Positions 24,891 to 34,278 of a stretch of DNA of 64,000 bases are shown one piece after another. Source of the DNA: Polaromonas sp. 39-63-25 (GTDB taxonomy: Bacteria > Pseudomonadota > Gammaproteobacteria > Burkholderiales > Burkholderiaceae_C); contig NZ_NCJH01000005.1 of NCBI RefSeq assembly GCF_002278925.1, positions 1-64,000 of the forward strand, in the 5' to 3' direction. How positions within the stretch are numbered: the stretch's first letter is position 1; every line of letters begins with the position of its first letter. The notes under the pieces are model-generated. The model was given only the letters and a program-made list of their open reading frames with translations. It did no database searches and had not been told where the DNA came from. Both the position numbers and the translations under genes were made by a program.

Positions 24891-26822
24891 TCAGTCGCCG
24901 TGCGCGCCCGCGGTGAGGGCCGCGACGGCCGGGGTCTTGGCGGCGACGCCGCTGCCGACCTCCGGATGGGGTGGCAGTGTCAGTGTCACGGTGGTTCCCT
25001 GGCCAGTCCGGGAAACAATATCGACCACAGCGCCTATGCGCCCGGCACGTTCCCGCATGATGTTCAGGCCGACATGGGACTGCCCGGGGTGCTTGCCGGT
25101 GTCGAAGCCGGTGCCGTTGTCGCGCACCACAAAACGCCAGTGCTCACCCTTGATCACTTCAAGTCCCACTTGCGTAGCGCCCGCATGTTTGCGGATATTG
25201 GACAGAGCCTCCTGGAGCACATGCAGCACCTGCACCTGCACGTCCGAAGGCAGCGGCAGCCCCTGCCCCTGCACCTGCAACTGGGCAGGAAGGCCCGTCT
25301 GGCTCTGGAACTTCTGCAGGGTTTCCTGCAGGGCCTGCTCAATGTCGTCGGTATTGGTGCGCGTGCGGAAATGCACCAGCAGCTCCCGGACATCGCTGAT
25401 GCTTTCGCGCAGCCCGACGTCCAGTTCATCGAGCGCACCCTGCACCTGGGGCGCCTGCCCCTTGTGCACCGCGCCTCTGAGCAATTGCACCTGAATTTTC
25501 AGAAAAGCCAGCGACTGGGCAATCGAGTCATGCAGGTTGCGCGCCAGCAGCGCGCGCTCCTCCGCCACCGCCGCCTCCCGATCCAGGGCATCGGCGCGCA
25601 ACCCTTCCAGCGAACTGGCCAGGTGGCTGGCCAGCGCATCCAGCAGTTCGATCTCGTCGGCACTCAGCAGGACCGGCGTGCGAAAGAACAGGTTGAACTC
25701 GCCGAGCAGGCGCTGTTGCAGGCGAATCGGCACCGTGACCACACTTTCATAGCCCGCCTTGGCGCAGTGGCGCACCGGCGCTTCGTCGTGGCTGAGGATG
25801 GGAATCACGCGGGTACGTGCGTCCGGCCGCAGGTTGCCGCAGGCGCAGGCGCCGGCCAGCAGGCTGCGCTCTTCCTCCACCAGCTCCTGCGGGAAGCAGT
25901 CGGAAGCCAGCATCAGGTAGCGCTGGTTGGCATCATCGGACCAGCGGACAGCGGCAGCGTCGGCCTTCATCACGGCGCGCACGCGCTGGGCAAAGCCGCG
26001 TGCCAGCTCGTCAATGCTGCCGGCCTGGGCCAGAAAGGCGCTGACCTTGTACAGCGCCTCCAGCCGCGCGCGTTGCGCCTCGATGCGCCGCGTCTTGGCC
26101 TCGACCTTGGCCTCCAGCCCTTCATAGAGCGACTGGAGGGTCGCCGTCATGTGGTTGAAGCCGGCCGCCACCTGGCCGAACTCGTCCACGGTGTCGACCT
26201 CGATGCGCGTTCTGAAATCCCCGGACTCCAGCTTGCGCAAGCCCTCCCGCAGCTGTGCCAGGGGATTGATCACGTACATGTAGCCGGTGAAAAGCATGAT
26301 GACCGCCCCGCCGATGGCCAGCACCATCATCAGGAACTGGAACAGGTTCAGGATGGCGGTCAGCCGGGACAGGTGCTGCTCGATCACCAGCACCAGCCGG
26401 TCGCTGGCGTCCACAAACGCGCCCCCCGCCTTCAGCAGGTCCTGCGCCGCCGGCGCCGGCTCGGCCAGCCACAACGGCCGCTGGGTGCGCCACAGGGACT
26501 CGACATCGTTGAAACGCGCCCGCACCTGGTCGTCCCAGGGCACGAACAGCGGCCTGGAAGGGTCGCCCTCGCGCAGCAGGGCCAGGCTCTCATCGAACCG
26601 GGCCACCAGCGCCTGCAGTTCGGTGCGTTCCACGCCGGCCTGCACGGCGCTGGCCAGACGCCAGGTCTGCATGCGCATGCGCCCGGCTTCGTTGACGGCG
26701 GCGGCGCCGCCTTCGAGCTGCCAGGTCACCCACAGGGTCAGCCCGATGGAGACCAGCGCCACCACCAGCAGGCTGGCCCCGATGCGCATGAGTTTTTTGG
26801 AGAGCGAGGCGGTGTGCTGCAT
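24891..26822 (-). CDS. narX: Nitrate/nitrite sensor histidine kinase NarX
   Basis: A 643-residue membrane sensor. An N-terminal membrane helix (about 12-34) is followed at residues 44-56 by the nitrate-binding P-box (NEAGRMRMQTWRL), a periplasmic domain, a second helix near 165-190 and a HAMP segment. A GAF-like/cysteine-containing central module and a HisKA_3 dimerisation helix with the phospho-acceptor His at about 431 (RNLHDSIAQ) come next. The HATPase domain has the N box (EALSNIRKHAGA) and G boxes (DNGTGFD, GLNIMRERA). The start lies only four bases beyond the holA stop, so narXL may ride on the holA transcript. Confidence 0.94.
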   Translation of the reverse strand: MQHTASLSKKLMRIGASLLVVALVSIGLTLWVTWQLEGGAAAVNEAGRMRMQTWRLASAVQAGVERTELQALVARFDESLALLREGDPSRPLFVPWDDQVRARFNDVESLWRTQRPLWLAEPAPAAQDLLKAGGAFVDASDRLVLVIEQHLSRLTAILNLFQFLMMVLAIGGAVIMLFTGYMYVINPLAQLREGLRKLESGDFRTRIEVDTVDEFGQVAAGFNHMTATLQSLYEGLEAKVEAKTRRIEAQRARLEALYKVSAFLAQAGSIDELARGFAQRVRAVMKADAAAVRWSDDANQRYLMLASDCFPQELVEEERSLLAGACACGNLRPDARTRVIPILSHDEAPVRHCAKAGYESVVTVPIRLQQRLLGEFNLFFRTPVLLSADEIELLDALASHLASSLEGLRADALDREAAVAEERALLARNLHDSIAQSLAFLKIQVQLLRGAVHKGQAPQVQGALDELDVGLRESISDVRELLVHFRTRTNTDDIEQALQETLQKFQSQTGLPAQLQVQGQGLPLPSDVQVQVLHVLQEALSNIRKHAGATQVGLEVIKGEHWRFVVRDNGTGFDTGKHPGQSHVGLNIMRERAGRIGAVVDIVSRTGQGTTVTLTLPPHPEVGSGVAAKTPAVAALTAGAHGD

Positions 26823-26825
26823 GCG

Positions 26826-27935
26826 CTAGGGCCTGTTCACAGGCAGGCGCGCGCCGCGGGCGGCAGCGGCCGGCGCCGCACAGGCGCTGCACACCATGGC
26901 GGCCAGGCGCTGCAGCGCCTGCCAGCCCTCGGCCGGCCAGTCGGGCTGCTTCAGGCCTTTGACGATGCCGTCGACCTTGTGGGCGGCATGCAGCAAATTG
27001 GCCAGCGTGGTGTCGCCCATGTGGGGCAACACCCGCTCGAACAGTTTTTCCTTGACACCCCAGACGCGGTTTTCGCGCAGGGCCATCGGCATGGGCCGGC
27101 CCGCGCCCAGGGCGTCCTTGACCCGCTTCATGCTGCGAATGTCCTCGCTCAGGGCCCAGTGCACCAGCACCTCCGACTCACCCTCGGACTGCAAACCGTC
27201 GAGCATGCGTTGCACGCGCAGGGCCTGGCCACCGAGCACCGCTTCGGACAGCTTGAACACGTCGTAACGCGCGACATTGAGCACGGCGTTTTCGACCTGG
27301 TCGAAACTCAGTTCTGCCGACGCCTCCCCGCCGGGGGGGTACAGCAGGCCCAGCTTCTGGATTTCCTGGTGCGCAGCCAGCAGGTTGCCTTCGACACGGT
27401 CGGCAAAAAACTGCAGTGTGCGCTGCCCCTCCTCGCCCTGCGCCACGCGCTGGCCCTGCTGCTGCAGGCGCTGCGCGATCCACTGCGGCAGGTTACGGCG
27501 GTCAATCGGGTCGAATTTGACCGTGGTGCCAAAACTTTCCAGCGCGCCAAACCACGCGCCCTTGGTCGTCATGCTGTCCAGGCGCGGCAGCAGCACCAGG
27601 GTCAGCGTGGTGTCATCGCCCTGCGCGCGTTCGGCAATCTGCTGCAGCGCCACCGAGCCGTCCTTGCCGGGCTTGCCACTGGGAATGCGGATCTCCACGA
27701 TCTGCTTGTCGGCAAACAGGCTCAGGGAGCCGCCGCTGGCCAGCACCTCGCTCCAGTCGAAATGGGCACCGGCCACGGTGTGCACCGTGCGTTCGGTGTA
27801 ACCCCGCTCCCGCGCGGCGGCGCGCAGCGCGTCGGCGAACTCCTGCACCAGCAGCGGCTCGTCGCCGTGCAGGGTGTACAGGCTCTTGAGCCCGCGCTTG
27901 AGGTGGTCGGAAAGTTGGGCGGGCGCCAGGTTCAT
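26826..27935 (-). CDS. holA: DNA polymerase III delta subunit (clamp loader)
   Basis: A 369-residue AAA+-like clamp-loader subunit that opens the beta clamp for loading. The N-terminal HGDEPLLVQEFADALR, RIPSGKPGKDG and VLLPRLDSMTTKGAWF match HolA, and the middle WIAQRLQQQG and FFADRVEGNLLAAHQEIQKL are the family hallmark. The start is ATG at 27935. In relatives holA usually lies directly after lptE; here an arginase gene on the other strand separates them, and narX follows four bases after the stop. Confidence 0.92.
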   Translation of the reverse strand: MNLAPAQLSDHLKRGLKSLYTLHGDEPLLVQEFADALRAAARERGYTERTVHTVAGAHFDWSEVLASGGSLSLFADKQIVEIRIPSGKPGKDGSVALQQIAERAQGDDTTLTLVLLPRLDSMTTKGAWFGALESFGTTVKFDPIDRRNLPQWIAQRLQQQGQRVAQGEEGQRTLQFFADRVEGNLLAAHQEIQKLGLLYPPGGEASAELSFDQVENAVLNVARYDVFKLSEAVLGGQALRVQRMLDGLQSEGESEVLVHWALSEDIRSMKRVKDALGAGRPMPMALRENRVWGVKEKLFERVLPHMGDTTLANLLHAAHKVDGIVKGLKQPDWPAEGWQALQRLAAMVCSACAAPAAAARGARLPVNRP

Positions 27936-28020
27936 GGTGGCCCAAGTTTAGCGGTTGGGGGTTTGGCAGCAAGCCCTCCTGACCTGGCAGGCGTGGTCTG
28001 CTGGCGGCATACTCCTTCCC

Positions 28021-28932
28021 ATGACACAACGCATTCGCCTGATTGGCGCACCCACCGACATCGGCGCCGGCACCCGCGGCGCGTCAATGGGGCCCGAGGC
28101 GCTGCGCGTGGCTGGCCTGCAGGCCACCCTGGAAGGCCGCGGCCTGCAGGTGAAGGACGGCGGCAACCTGAGCGGCCCGCCCAACCCGTGGCAGGCGCCC
28201 GTCCAGGGTTACCGCCACCTGGCCGAGGTGGCCGCCTGGAACCGCTCGGTGCACGAGGCCGTGTTTTCGGCCCTCAGCGAAGGCGACCTGCCCCTCCTGC
28301 TGGGCGGCGACCACTGCCTGGCGATCGGCTCCATAAGCGCCGTGGCGCGCCGCTGCCGCCAGACCGGCCAGACCTTGCGTGTGTTGTGGCTGGACGCGCA
28401 TGCCGACTTCAATACCGACCGCCTGACCCCCACCGGCAACACCCACGGCATGCCGGTGGCCGTGTTGTGCGGGCACGGCCCGGCCGAGCTGACCGGCATA
28501 GGCGGTGTGGTTCCGGCGATCCAGGCTTCGGCCGTGCGGCAGATCGGCATTCGCAGCGTCGATGAGGGCGAAAAGCACTTCATCCGGCAGTCGGGCCTGG
28601 AAGTGTTCGACATGCGTTACATCGACGAGCAGGGCATGCGGCAGACCATGGCAGCGGCGCTGGCCGGCGTGGATGCACAGACTCACCTGCATGTGAGCTT
28701 CGACGTGGATTTCCTCGATGCGATGATTGCGCCCGGTGTGGGCACGGCCGTCAAGGGCGGCCCGACTTACCGCGAAGCCCAGCTGTGCATGGAAATGATC
28801 GCCGACACCGGCCGCCTGGCCTCGCTGGACGTGATGGAACTCAACCCGGCGCTGGATGTGCGCAACGGCACTGCCGAAGTGGTGCTGGAACTGGTTGAAA
28901 GCCTGTTCGGCAAAAGCACGCTGATGCGCTGA
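28021..28932 (+). CDS. rocF: Arginase
   Basis: A 303-residue ureohydrolase that cleaves arginine to ornithine and urea. The binuclear manganese ligands are visible in LLGGDHCLAIG (His), LWLDAHADFNT (Asp-His-Asp) and HVSFDVDFLDA (Asp-x-Asp). GNTHGMPVA and MELNPALD support arginase over agmatinase. The start at ATG 28021 (MTQRIRLIGAPTDIG) is preferred; the frame is open to 27955, but that part does not resemble the family. It is the only plus-strand gene in a long minus-strand stretch and separates lptE from holA, suggesting later insertion. Confidence 0.9.
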   Translation: MTQRIRLIGAPTDIGAGTRGASMGPEALRVAGLQATLEGRGLQVKDGGNLSGPPNPWQAPVQGYRHLAEVAAWNRSVHEAVFSALSEGDLPLLLGGDHCLAIGSISAVARRCRQTGQTLRVLWLDAHADFNTDRLTPTGNTHGMPVAVLCGHGPAELTGIGGVVPAIQASAVRQIGIRSVDEGEKHFIRQSGLEVFDMRYIDEQGMRQTMAAALAGVDAQTHLHVSFDVDFLDAMIAPGVGTAVKGGPTYREAQLCMEMIADTGRLASLDVMELNPALDVRNGTAEVVLELVESLFGKSTLMR

Positions 28933-28961
28933 GCTTCAAGAGACCGGCCACATCGGCGCTA

Positions 28962-29010
28962 CCAAATTAATAGCTGCTTGCATCCGTCCTTATTGAGCTA
29001 ATGCCCGATT
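28962..29010 (-). repeat. Dispersed AGCTAT repeat, copy 4
   Basis: On the minus strand it reads GGCATTAGCTC, a variable segment with GGACGGATGC, then AAGCAGCTATTAATTTGG. It lies between the convergent 3' ends of arginase and lptE. Confidence 0.55.
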
Positions 29011-29048
29011 TCATCATCTATTCCGCCCTGCAGCGCAGGGCCGCCGCG

Positions 29049-29549
29049 TCAGATCTCCTTGACGGCTGCCAGACGGCGCAGGATCTGCTGGACGATGTCG
29101 CTCTGCATGTCGCGGTAGAGGAGCGCCTCCTCGGTTTCCTTGGCCAGCACCGCGGACTCGTTGAAACTGATGTCGCGCTGCAGCACGATTTCGGCGGGCG
29201 GAATCAGCAACTTGCCCTTGAGCGTGCGCAGCTGGAACCTGAAACGCGTGCGCAGCTGGAACTCACGCACCTGGCCCGAGGCGTTGATGCCCACCACGGT
29301 TTTTTCACGCTGGTCGAGCAACACGTCGAGAATCACATCCGCCTGGCCGATCAGGCGCGCGTCGCGGATCACCTTCACCGTGCCGCCGGCTTCCAGGTTG
29401 CGGTTGAGCTCGGTACCCAGCGTCGAGGTTTCGGCCGCACCACTGTAAATGGTCTTGAAGGCGTAGTTGGGCGCCTTGCGCAAGGCAAATCCGCAGGCAC
29501 TCAGGCCCCAAGCCGCCGCAGCGGACAACAGGAAAACGCGACGTTGCAT
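29049..29549 (-). CDS. lptE: LPS-assembly lipoprotein LptE
   Basis: A 166-residue outer-membrane lipoprotein that plugs the LptD barrel and helps insert lipopolysaccharide. A lipoprotein signal with lipobox LSAC places the modified Cys at residue 19, followed by GFALR, the typical LptE start of the mature chain. The middle reads NRNLEAGGTVKVI and LDVLLDQREKTVVGINASGQV, as in the family. It follows leuS by 11 bases, the classic leuS-lptE arrangement; holA, normally next, is displaced by the arginase gene. Confidence 0.93.
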   Translation of the reverse strand: MQRRVFLLSAAAAWGLSACGFALRKAPNYAFKTIYSGAAETSTLGTELNRNLEAGGTVKVIRDARLIGQADVILDVLLDQREKTVVGINASGQVREFQLRTRFRFQLRTLKGKLLIPPAEIVLQRDISFNESAVLAKETEEALLYRDMQSDIVQQILRRLAAVKEI

Positions 29550-29560
29550 GGTGGCTTCCT

Positions 29561-32209
29561 TCAGACGACGATGTTGACCAAGCGGCCCGGCACAACGATG
29601 ACTTTTTTGGCCGGGGCGCCGGCGGCCTGCTTGACAAACGCATCGGACGCCAGCGCCGCCGCCTCGATCGCGGCCTTGTCAGCGCCGGCGGGCACGGTGA
29701 CCGACCCGCGCAGCTTGCCGTTGATCTGCAGCACGAGTTCGATCTCGTCCTGCACCAGGGCAGATTCATCGACCTCCGGCCAGGACGCATCGAGCAGGCC
29801 GCCATGGTCTTTGACAAAACCGAGATCCTCCCACAGGGCGTGCGCCACATGCGGCGTCGCGGGGTAGAGGCAGCGCAGCAGGATGCCCATGCCTTCGCGC
29901 AGCGCAAACGCCGCGCCGGTCGAGGTCTGGCCCTTGAAGTCTTCCAGCGCATTGAGCAGCTTCATGCTGCCCGACACCACGGTGTTGTACTGCATGCGCT
30001 GGTAGTCGTAGTCGATCTGCTTGAGCACCGTGTGGATCTCGCGGCGCAGCGCCTGCGTTTCCTTATCAAATGTGGTTCCAGCCCTTTGCGGGCGGGCACC
30101 ACCAGCTCCCAATTGCATAGCATCGAGCTTGACGCCGAAGTTCCAGACCCGGCGCAGGAAACGGTAGGAGCCTTCGACACCGGCGTCGTTCCATTCCAGC
30201 GTGGCTTCCGGCGGCGAGGTGAACATGGTGTACAGGCGCGCGGTATCGGCGCCGTATTTCTCGATCAGATCCTGCGGATCGACGCCGTTGTTCTTGCTCT
30301 TGCTCATGGTGCCCACGCCTTCGTAGGTAACCATGGAGCCGTCCTTCCTGAGCTTGGCGCCGATGACCTTGCCATGCTCGTCGTGCACGTCGTCCACATC
30401 GGCCGGCCAGAAGTATTCGACGCCGCCCTTGTCGCCCTTGCGGGAGTAGATATGGTTGAGCACCATGCCCTGCGTCAGCAGCTTGGTGAAAGGTTCGTCC
30501 ACCTTGACCAGGCCCATGTCGCGCATGACCTTGGTCCAGAACCGCGCATACAGCAGGTGCAGGATGGCGTGTTCGATGCCGCCTATGTACTGATCCATCG
30601 GCATCCAGTAGGCCGCGCCCTCCGCGACCATTTTGTCCTCGTTCTTCGGGTCGCAGTAACGCATGAAGTACCACGAGCTGTCCACGAAGGTGTCCATGGT
30701 GTCGGTCTCGCGCCGCGCCGGCTTGCCGCAGACCGGGCAGGTCACGCCGGCGTGGAAACCAACATGCTTGTGCAGCGGATTGCCCGAGCCGTCGGGCACG
30801 CAGTCCTGCGGCAGCACCACCGGCAGGTCTTTTTCCGGCACCGGCACCGCGCCGTGTTCCTCGCAGTGAATGATGGGAATCGGCGTGCCCCAGTAACGCT
30901 GACGGCTCACGCCCCAGTCGCGCAGGCGCCAAGTGGTTTTTTTCTCGCCCAGGCCTTTGGCTGCCAGGTCGGCCGCCACGGCATCGACAGCGGCCTTGAA
31001 AACCAGGCCGTTGTACTTGCCGGAATTGATCGCCACGCCCTGCTGCTTGTCGCCGTACCAGTCGGCCCAGGCCTCAAGGCTGTAGGTTTTGCCGGGCACA
31101 TCGGTGACCTGCTGGATCGGCAGCTTGTACTTTTTCGCGAACTCGAAGTCGCGCTCGTCGTGCGCAGGCACACCCATCACCGCGCCGTCACCGTAACTCA
31201 TGAGCACATAGTTGCCGACCCAGACCTCGACTTTTTCGCCGGTCAGCGGGTGCGTGACAAACAGGCCGGTAGCCATGCCCTTTTTTTCCTGCGTGGCGAG
31301 TTCGGCCTCGGTGGTGCCGCCGGACTTGCAGTCCTCGATGAAGGCCGCGAGTTTCGGGTTGGCCGCCGCCGCGTGAATCGCCAGCGGGTGTTCGGGTGCC
31401 ACGGCGCAGAAGGTCACACCCATGATGGTGTCGGCGCGCGTGGTGAAGACGTACATCTTCCCGTCGCCGATCAAGGCGCCAGAAGCGTCCTTGATGTCGT
31501 GCGTGAACGCAAAACGCACACCTTCGCTTTTGCCTATCCAGTTTTCCTGCATCAGCTTGACGCGCTCGGGCCAGCCCGGCAGCTTGTTGCTGACGCTGTC
31601 GAGCAGTTCTTCGGCGTAGTCGGTGATCTTCAGGTAGTAGCCGGGGATCTCGCGTTTTTCAACCACGGCGCCGGTGCGCCAGCCCTTGCCGTCAATGACC
31701 TGCTCGTTGGCCAGCACGGTCTGGTCCACCGGGTCCCAGTTGACAACCTGGGTCTTGCGGTAGGCGACGCCCTTGTCCAGCATCTTCAAAAACAGCCACT
31801 GGTTCCACTTGTAATAACTCGGGTCGCAGGTGGCGACTTCGCGGCTCCAGTCGATCGCCAGCCCCATCGCCTGCATCTGCTTTTTCATGTAGGCGATGTT
31901 GTCGTAGGTCCACTGCGCGGGTGGCACGCCGTTTTTCATCGCGGCGTTTTCGGCCGGCAGGCCGAACGCGTCCCAGCCCATGGGCATCAGCACGTTGTAG
32001 CCCTTCATGCGCAGGTAACGCGTGAGCATGTCGTTGATGGTGTAGTTGCGCACATGGCCCATGTGCAGCTTGCCGCTGGGGTAAGGCAGCATGGAGCAGG
32101 CGTAATACTTCTTTTTGGACGAGTCTTCGGTGACGCGGTAGGCATCCGCGGCGGTCCAGTGGGTTTGCGCACTGCGCTCAACGTCGAGGTGGTTGTATTT
32201 GTCTTGCAT
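29561..32209 (-). CDS. leuS: Leucyl-tRNA synthetase
   Basis: An 882-residue class Ia aminoacyl-tRNA synthetase that charges tRNA-Leu. It has the HIGH-type motif ([12 protein letters not shown], about residues 45-56), a CP1 editing domain with [13 protein letters not shown], and the KMSKS loop as [12 protein letters not shown]. The ATG at 32209 fits the family N terminus. Residues about 696-712 are encoded by a copy of the dispersed AGCTAT repeat, read in frame between the catalytic core and the anticodon-binding helices ([25 protein letters not shown]); this probably makes the protein some 15 residues longer than relatives. The frame is intact through the insert, so the enzyme should still work. 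Confidence 0.96.
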   Translation of the reverse strand: MQDKYNHLDVERSAQTHWTAADAYRVTEDSSKKKYYACSMLPYPSGKLHMGHVRNYTINDMLTRYLRMKGYNVLMPMGWDAFGLPAENAAMKNGVPPAQWTYDNIAYMKKQMQAMGLAIDWSREVATCDPSYYKWNQWLFLKMLDKGVAYRKTQVVNWDPVDQTVLANEQVIDGKGWRTGAVVEKREIPGYYLKITDYAEELLDSVSNKLPGWPERVKLMQENWIGKSEGVRFAFTHDIKDASGALIGDGKMYVFTTRADTIMGVTFCAVAPEHPLAIHAAAANPKLAAFIEDCKSGGTTEAELATQEKKGMATGLFVTHPLTGEKVEVWVGNYVLMSYGDGAVMGVPAHDERDFEFAKKYKLPIQQVTDVPGKTYSLEAWADWYGDKQQGVAINSGKYNGLVFKAAVDAVAADLAAKGLGEKKTTWRLRDWGVSRQRYWGTPIPIIHCEEHGAVPVPEKDLPVVLPQDCVPDGSGNPLHKHVGFHAGVTCPVCGKPARRETDTMDTFVDSSWYFMRYCDPKNEDKMVAEGAAYWMPMDQYIGGIEHAILHLLYARFWTKVMRDMGLVKVDEPFTKLLTQGMVLNHIYSRKGDKGGVEYFWPADVDDVHDEHGKVIGAKLRKDGSMVTYEGVGTMSKSKNNGVDPQDLIEKYGADTARLYTMFTSPPEATLEWNDAGVEGSYRFLRRVWNFGVKLDAMQLGAGGARPQRAGTTFDKETQALRREIHTVLKQIDYDYQRMQYNTVVSGSMKLLNALEDFKGQTSTGAAFALREGMGILLRCLYPATPHVAHALWEDLGFVKDHGGLLDASWPEVDESALVQDEIELVLQINGKLRGSVTVPAGADKAAIEAAALASDAFVKQAAGAPAKKVIVVPGRLVNIVV
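30074..30122 (+). repeat. Dispersed AGCTAT repeat inside leuS, copy 5
   Basis: The plus strand reads GTTCCAGCCCTTTGCGGGCGGG, then CACCAGCTCCCAATTGCATAGCA, matching the family pattern of CCAGCCCTT, GGCG, AGCT and ATAGCA. It is translated from the minus strand as a Gly/Ala/Arg-rich stretch with AT-ending codons (GCT, GGA, GGT, ACA, TTT, GAT) in an otherwise GC-ending gene. Confidence 0.7.
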
Positions 32210-32303
32210 GGCGCACGGAAGATGGAAAAAAAATGAAGCAGCCCCTGGCTGCCGGTTGCAGGGATTTTAGGCGCTGGACCGGACTGGCCCCGCTGGAGCG
32301 CCT

Positions 32304-32750
32304 TCAGGGCCGGGTCGCGGGGGCTGGCGTTGCGGGGGCGGGGGCGTTCGCGACGAAACCGATGCGGTTCAGGCCGGCTTTTTGCGCGATGCCCATGACC
32401 TCGACGATGCGGCCATAAGGCACGGCCTCGTCGGCACGCAGCTGCACTTCCGTGTCGGGGTTCAGCGCCGCGTTTTGCCGCAGGCGCTGGTCCAGCTGGT
32501 CGCCGGAGACCGGCTGGTCATTGAGGAAGGCCTGGCCGGCCCTGTCGACCACCAGCGTGACAAATTGCGGCGCCTCGTTCGGCCGGGCGGCATCACTTTT
32601 GGGCAGGTCCAGCTTGATCGAGCTGGCCAGCAGGGGCGCGGTGATGATGAAGATCACCACCAGGACCAGCATCACGTCCACCAGCGGGGTGACGTTGATC
32701 TCGCTCATGGGCTGGGCGCCCTGGGTGCGTTCGAGGCGGCCGAAGCTCAC
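32304..32750 (-). CDS. exbD: ExbD/TolR family proton-channel protein
   Basis: A 148-residue inner-membrane protein with a short cytoplasmic N terminus, one membrane helix and a periplasmic domain. MSEINVTPLVDVMLVLVVIF carries the essential membrane Asp (D25). The periplasmic part ends with VEVMGIAQKAGLNRIGFV, typical of the family, followed by an Ala/Pro-rich tail. With ExbB/TolQ it harvests proton motive force for outer-membrane transport or Tol function. No tonB, tolA or tolB lies nearby, so the choice between ExbD and TolR is not settled. The start overlaps the exbB stop (ATGA). Confidence 0.85.
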   Translation of the reverse strand: MSFGRLERTQGAQPMSEINVTPLVDVMLVLVVIFIITAPLLASSIKLDLPKSDAARPNEAPQFVTLVVDRAGQAFLNDQPVSGDQLDQRLRQNAALNPDTEVQLRADEAVPYGRIVEVMGIAQKAGLNRIGFVANAPAPATPAPATRP

Positions 32751-33448
32751 GACGCCCTCGCGCCTGCGTCCACTGACTCTTTGCTGCGTTCCGCCGCCTT
32801 GCCGCCGGGGCCCGCTACAGCCAGCAATTCCCGCAAATCGTAGGCAAACCCTTCCAGGTCCGCCTCGATGCGGCCGATGTTGCGGCCGAAGATGTTGTAA
32901 GCCAGCACGGCCGGGATCGCCACGGCCAGGCCGGCGGCGGTCATGATCAGCGCCTCGCCGACCGGACCGGACACCTTGTCGATGGTGATCTGGCCGGCCG
33001 CGGCAATGCCGGTCAGCGCGTGGTAAATGCCCCAGACGGTGCCCAGCAGGCCGACAAAAGGCGCGGTGGAACCGACGGTGGCCAGCAGAACCTGGCCGTA
33101 CTGCAGCTTGTGCAGCACCTCATGCAGCGCATCGCGCAGGACCCGCGTCAGCTGCTGGGACCTGTCTCCGGCCGAGGCCAGGGTGCCGCCGGCCTGGAGT
33201 CGGGTGGCAGCGATCAGGGGCAGCACCAGCGCCTCGCGGTCGAACGCAGCCACCTTGGGCTGGGCCTCCTCGACAGAGGCGGATTGCCAGAACACGGCCG
33301 TGCTGCGCGCCACATCGCCGACCGCCCGCTTGAGCAGCCAGGCTTTCCAGACAATCACGACCCAGCTGGCCACCGACATCAGCAGCAGCAGCGCCGCCAC
33401 CAGGCCGGTCACGGCGTCGCCCTGAATCATCAACGCGAGCACGTTCAT
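32747..33448 (-). CDS. exbB: MotA/TolQ/ExbB family proton-channel protein
   Basis: A 233-residue inner-membrane protein with three predicted helices: near residues 12-32, and the pair around VGSTAPFVGLLGTVWGIYHAL and GEALIMTAAGLAVAIPAVLAYNIF, which are the family signatures lining the proton path. It forms a complex with the ExbD/TolR protein encoded next, whose ATG overlaps its stop. It lies between dapB and exbD in a run that starts at bamE. ExbB is preferred to TolQ because no tol-pal genes are present, but the evidence is weak. Confidence 0.85.
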   Translation of the reverse strand: MNVLALMIQGDAVTGLVAALLLLMSVASWVVIVWKAWLLKRAVGDVARSTAVFWQSASVEEAQPKVAAFDREALVLPLIAATRLQAGGTLASAGDRSQQLTRVLRDALHEVLHKLQYGQVLLATVGSTAPFVGLLGTVWGIYHALTGIAAAGQITIDKVSGPVGEALIMTAAGLAVAIPAVLAYNIFGRNIGRIEADLEGFAYDLRELLAVAGPGGKAAERSKESVDAGARAS

Positions 33449-33456
33449 TCAGGCAC

Positions 33457-34278
33457 TCACTTCAGGTTCAGCACATCGAACATGTCGTACAGGCCGGCCG
33501 GTTTGCCGGCCAGAAAACGCGCGGCCCGCAGGCTGCCCTGGGCGTAGGTGACGCGGCTGGAGGATTTGTGGGTGATTTCGATGCGTTCGCCGGTGCCGGC
33601 AAACAGCACGGTATGGTCGCCGACGATATCGCCGCCGCGAATCGTCGCAAAACCGATGGACGAGGGATCACGCTCGCCGGTCACGCCTTCGCGGGCGTAA
33701 ACCGCGCAGTCCTTGAGGTCGCGCCCGAGCGCGCCGGCGATCACCTCGCCCATTTTCAGCGCGGTGCCGGACGGCGCATCCACCTTGTGGCGGTGGTGAG
33801 CCTCGATGATTTCGATGTCGTAGCCGGTGTCCAGGGCCCTGGCGGCCATCTCGAGCAGCTTGAGCGTGACGTTCACACCGACGCTCATGTTGGGCGCCAT
33901 CATGATGGCGATGTCTTTGGCGGCAGCGGCGATCTCGGCCTTCTGCGCGTCGGAAAACCCGGTCGTGCCGATCACCAGCTTGACGCCGAGTTCGCGGCAT
34001 TGGGCCAAATGGGCCATCGTGCCTTCCGGGCGGGTGAAGTCGATCAGCACCTGGGAGCCGCCCAAGCCGGCGGCCAGGTCGGCGGTGATCAAAACTCCGC
34101 TGGCCTGTCCGAGGAAGGCCGCGGCATCACTGCCCAGCCCTGGGCTGGTGGCCACATCCAGCGCGCCGGTCAGCTGGCAGTCGCCGCTGGTGCGCACGGC
34201 CTCGACCAGCATCTGGCCCATGCGGCCGCTGGCGCCGGCCACCGCGATGCGAAGAGGGGCCTGCTGCAACGCGCTCAC
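33457..34278 (-). CDS. dapB: 4-hydroxy-tetrahydrodipicolinate reductase
   Basis: A 273-residue NAD(P)H-dependent enzyme of lysine and diaminopimelate synthesis. The N-terminal nucleotide motif is [18 protein letters not shown] and GTTGF form the active-site loops, and [16 protein letters not shown] carries the catalytic His/Lys pair. The start is GTG at 34278, overlapping the bamE stop, which couples the two genes. The length fits the family (about 270). Confidence 0.96.
   Translation of the reverse strand: MSALQQAPLRIAVAGASGRMGQMLVEAVRTSGDCQLTGALDVATSPGLGSDAAAFLGQASGVLITADLAAGLGGSQVLIDFTRPEGTMAHLAQCRELGVKLVIGTTGFSDAQKAEIAAAAKDIAIMMAPNMSVGVNVTLKLLEMAARALDTGYDIEIIEAHHRHKVDAPSGTALKMGEVIAGALGRDLKDCAVYAREGVTGERDPSSIGFATIRGGDIVGDHTVLFAGTGERIEITHKSSSRVTYAQGSLRAARFLAGKPAGLYDMFDVLNLK

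Noticed and set aside
24645-28565. Very long plus-strand open frame (1306 codons) opposite narX and holA
   Set aside because: It runs antisense to three well-recognised genes, its product is His/Gln/Arg-rich as expected from the reverse strand of GC-rich coding DNA, and it contains no family motif.
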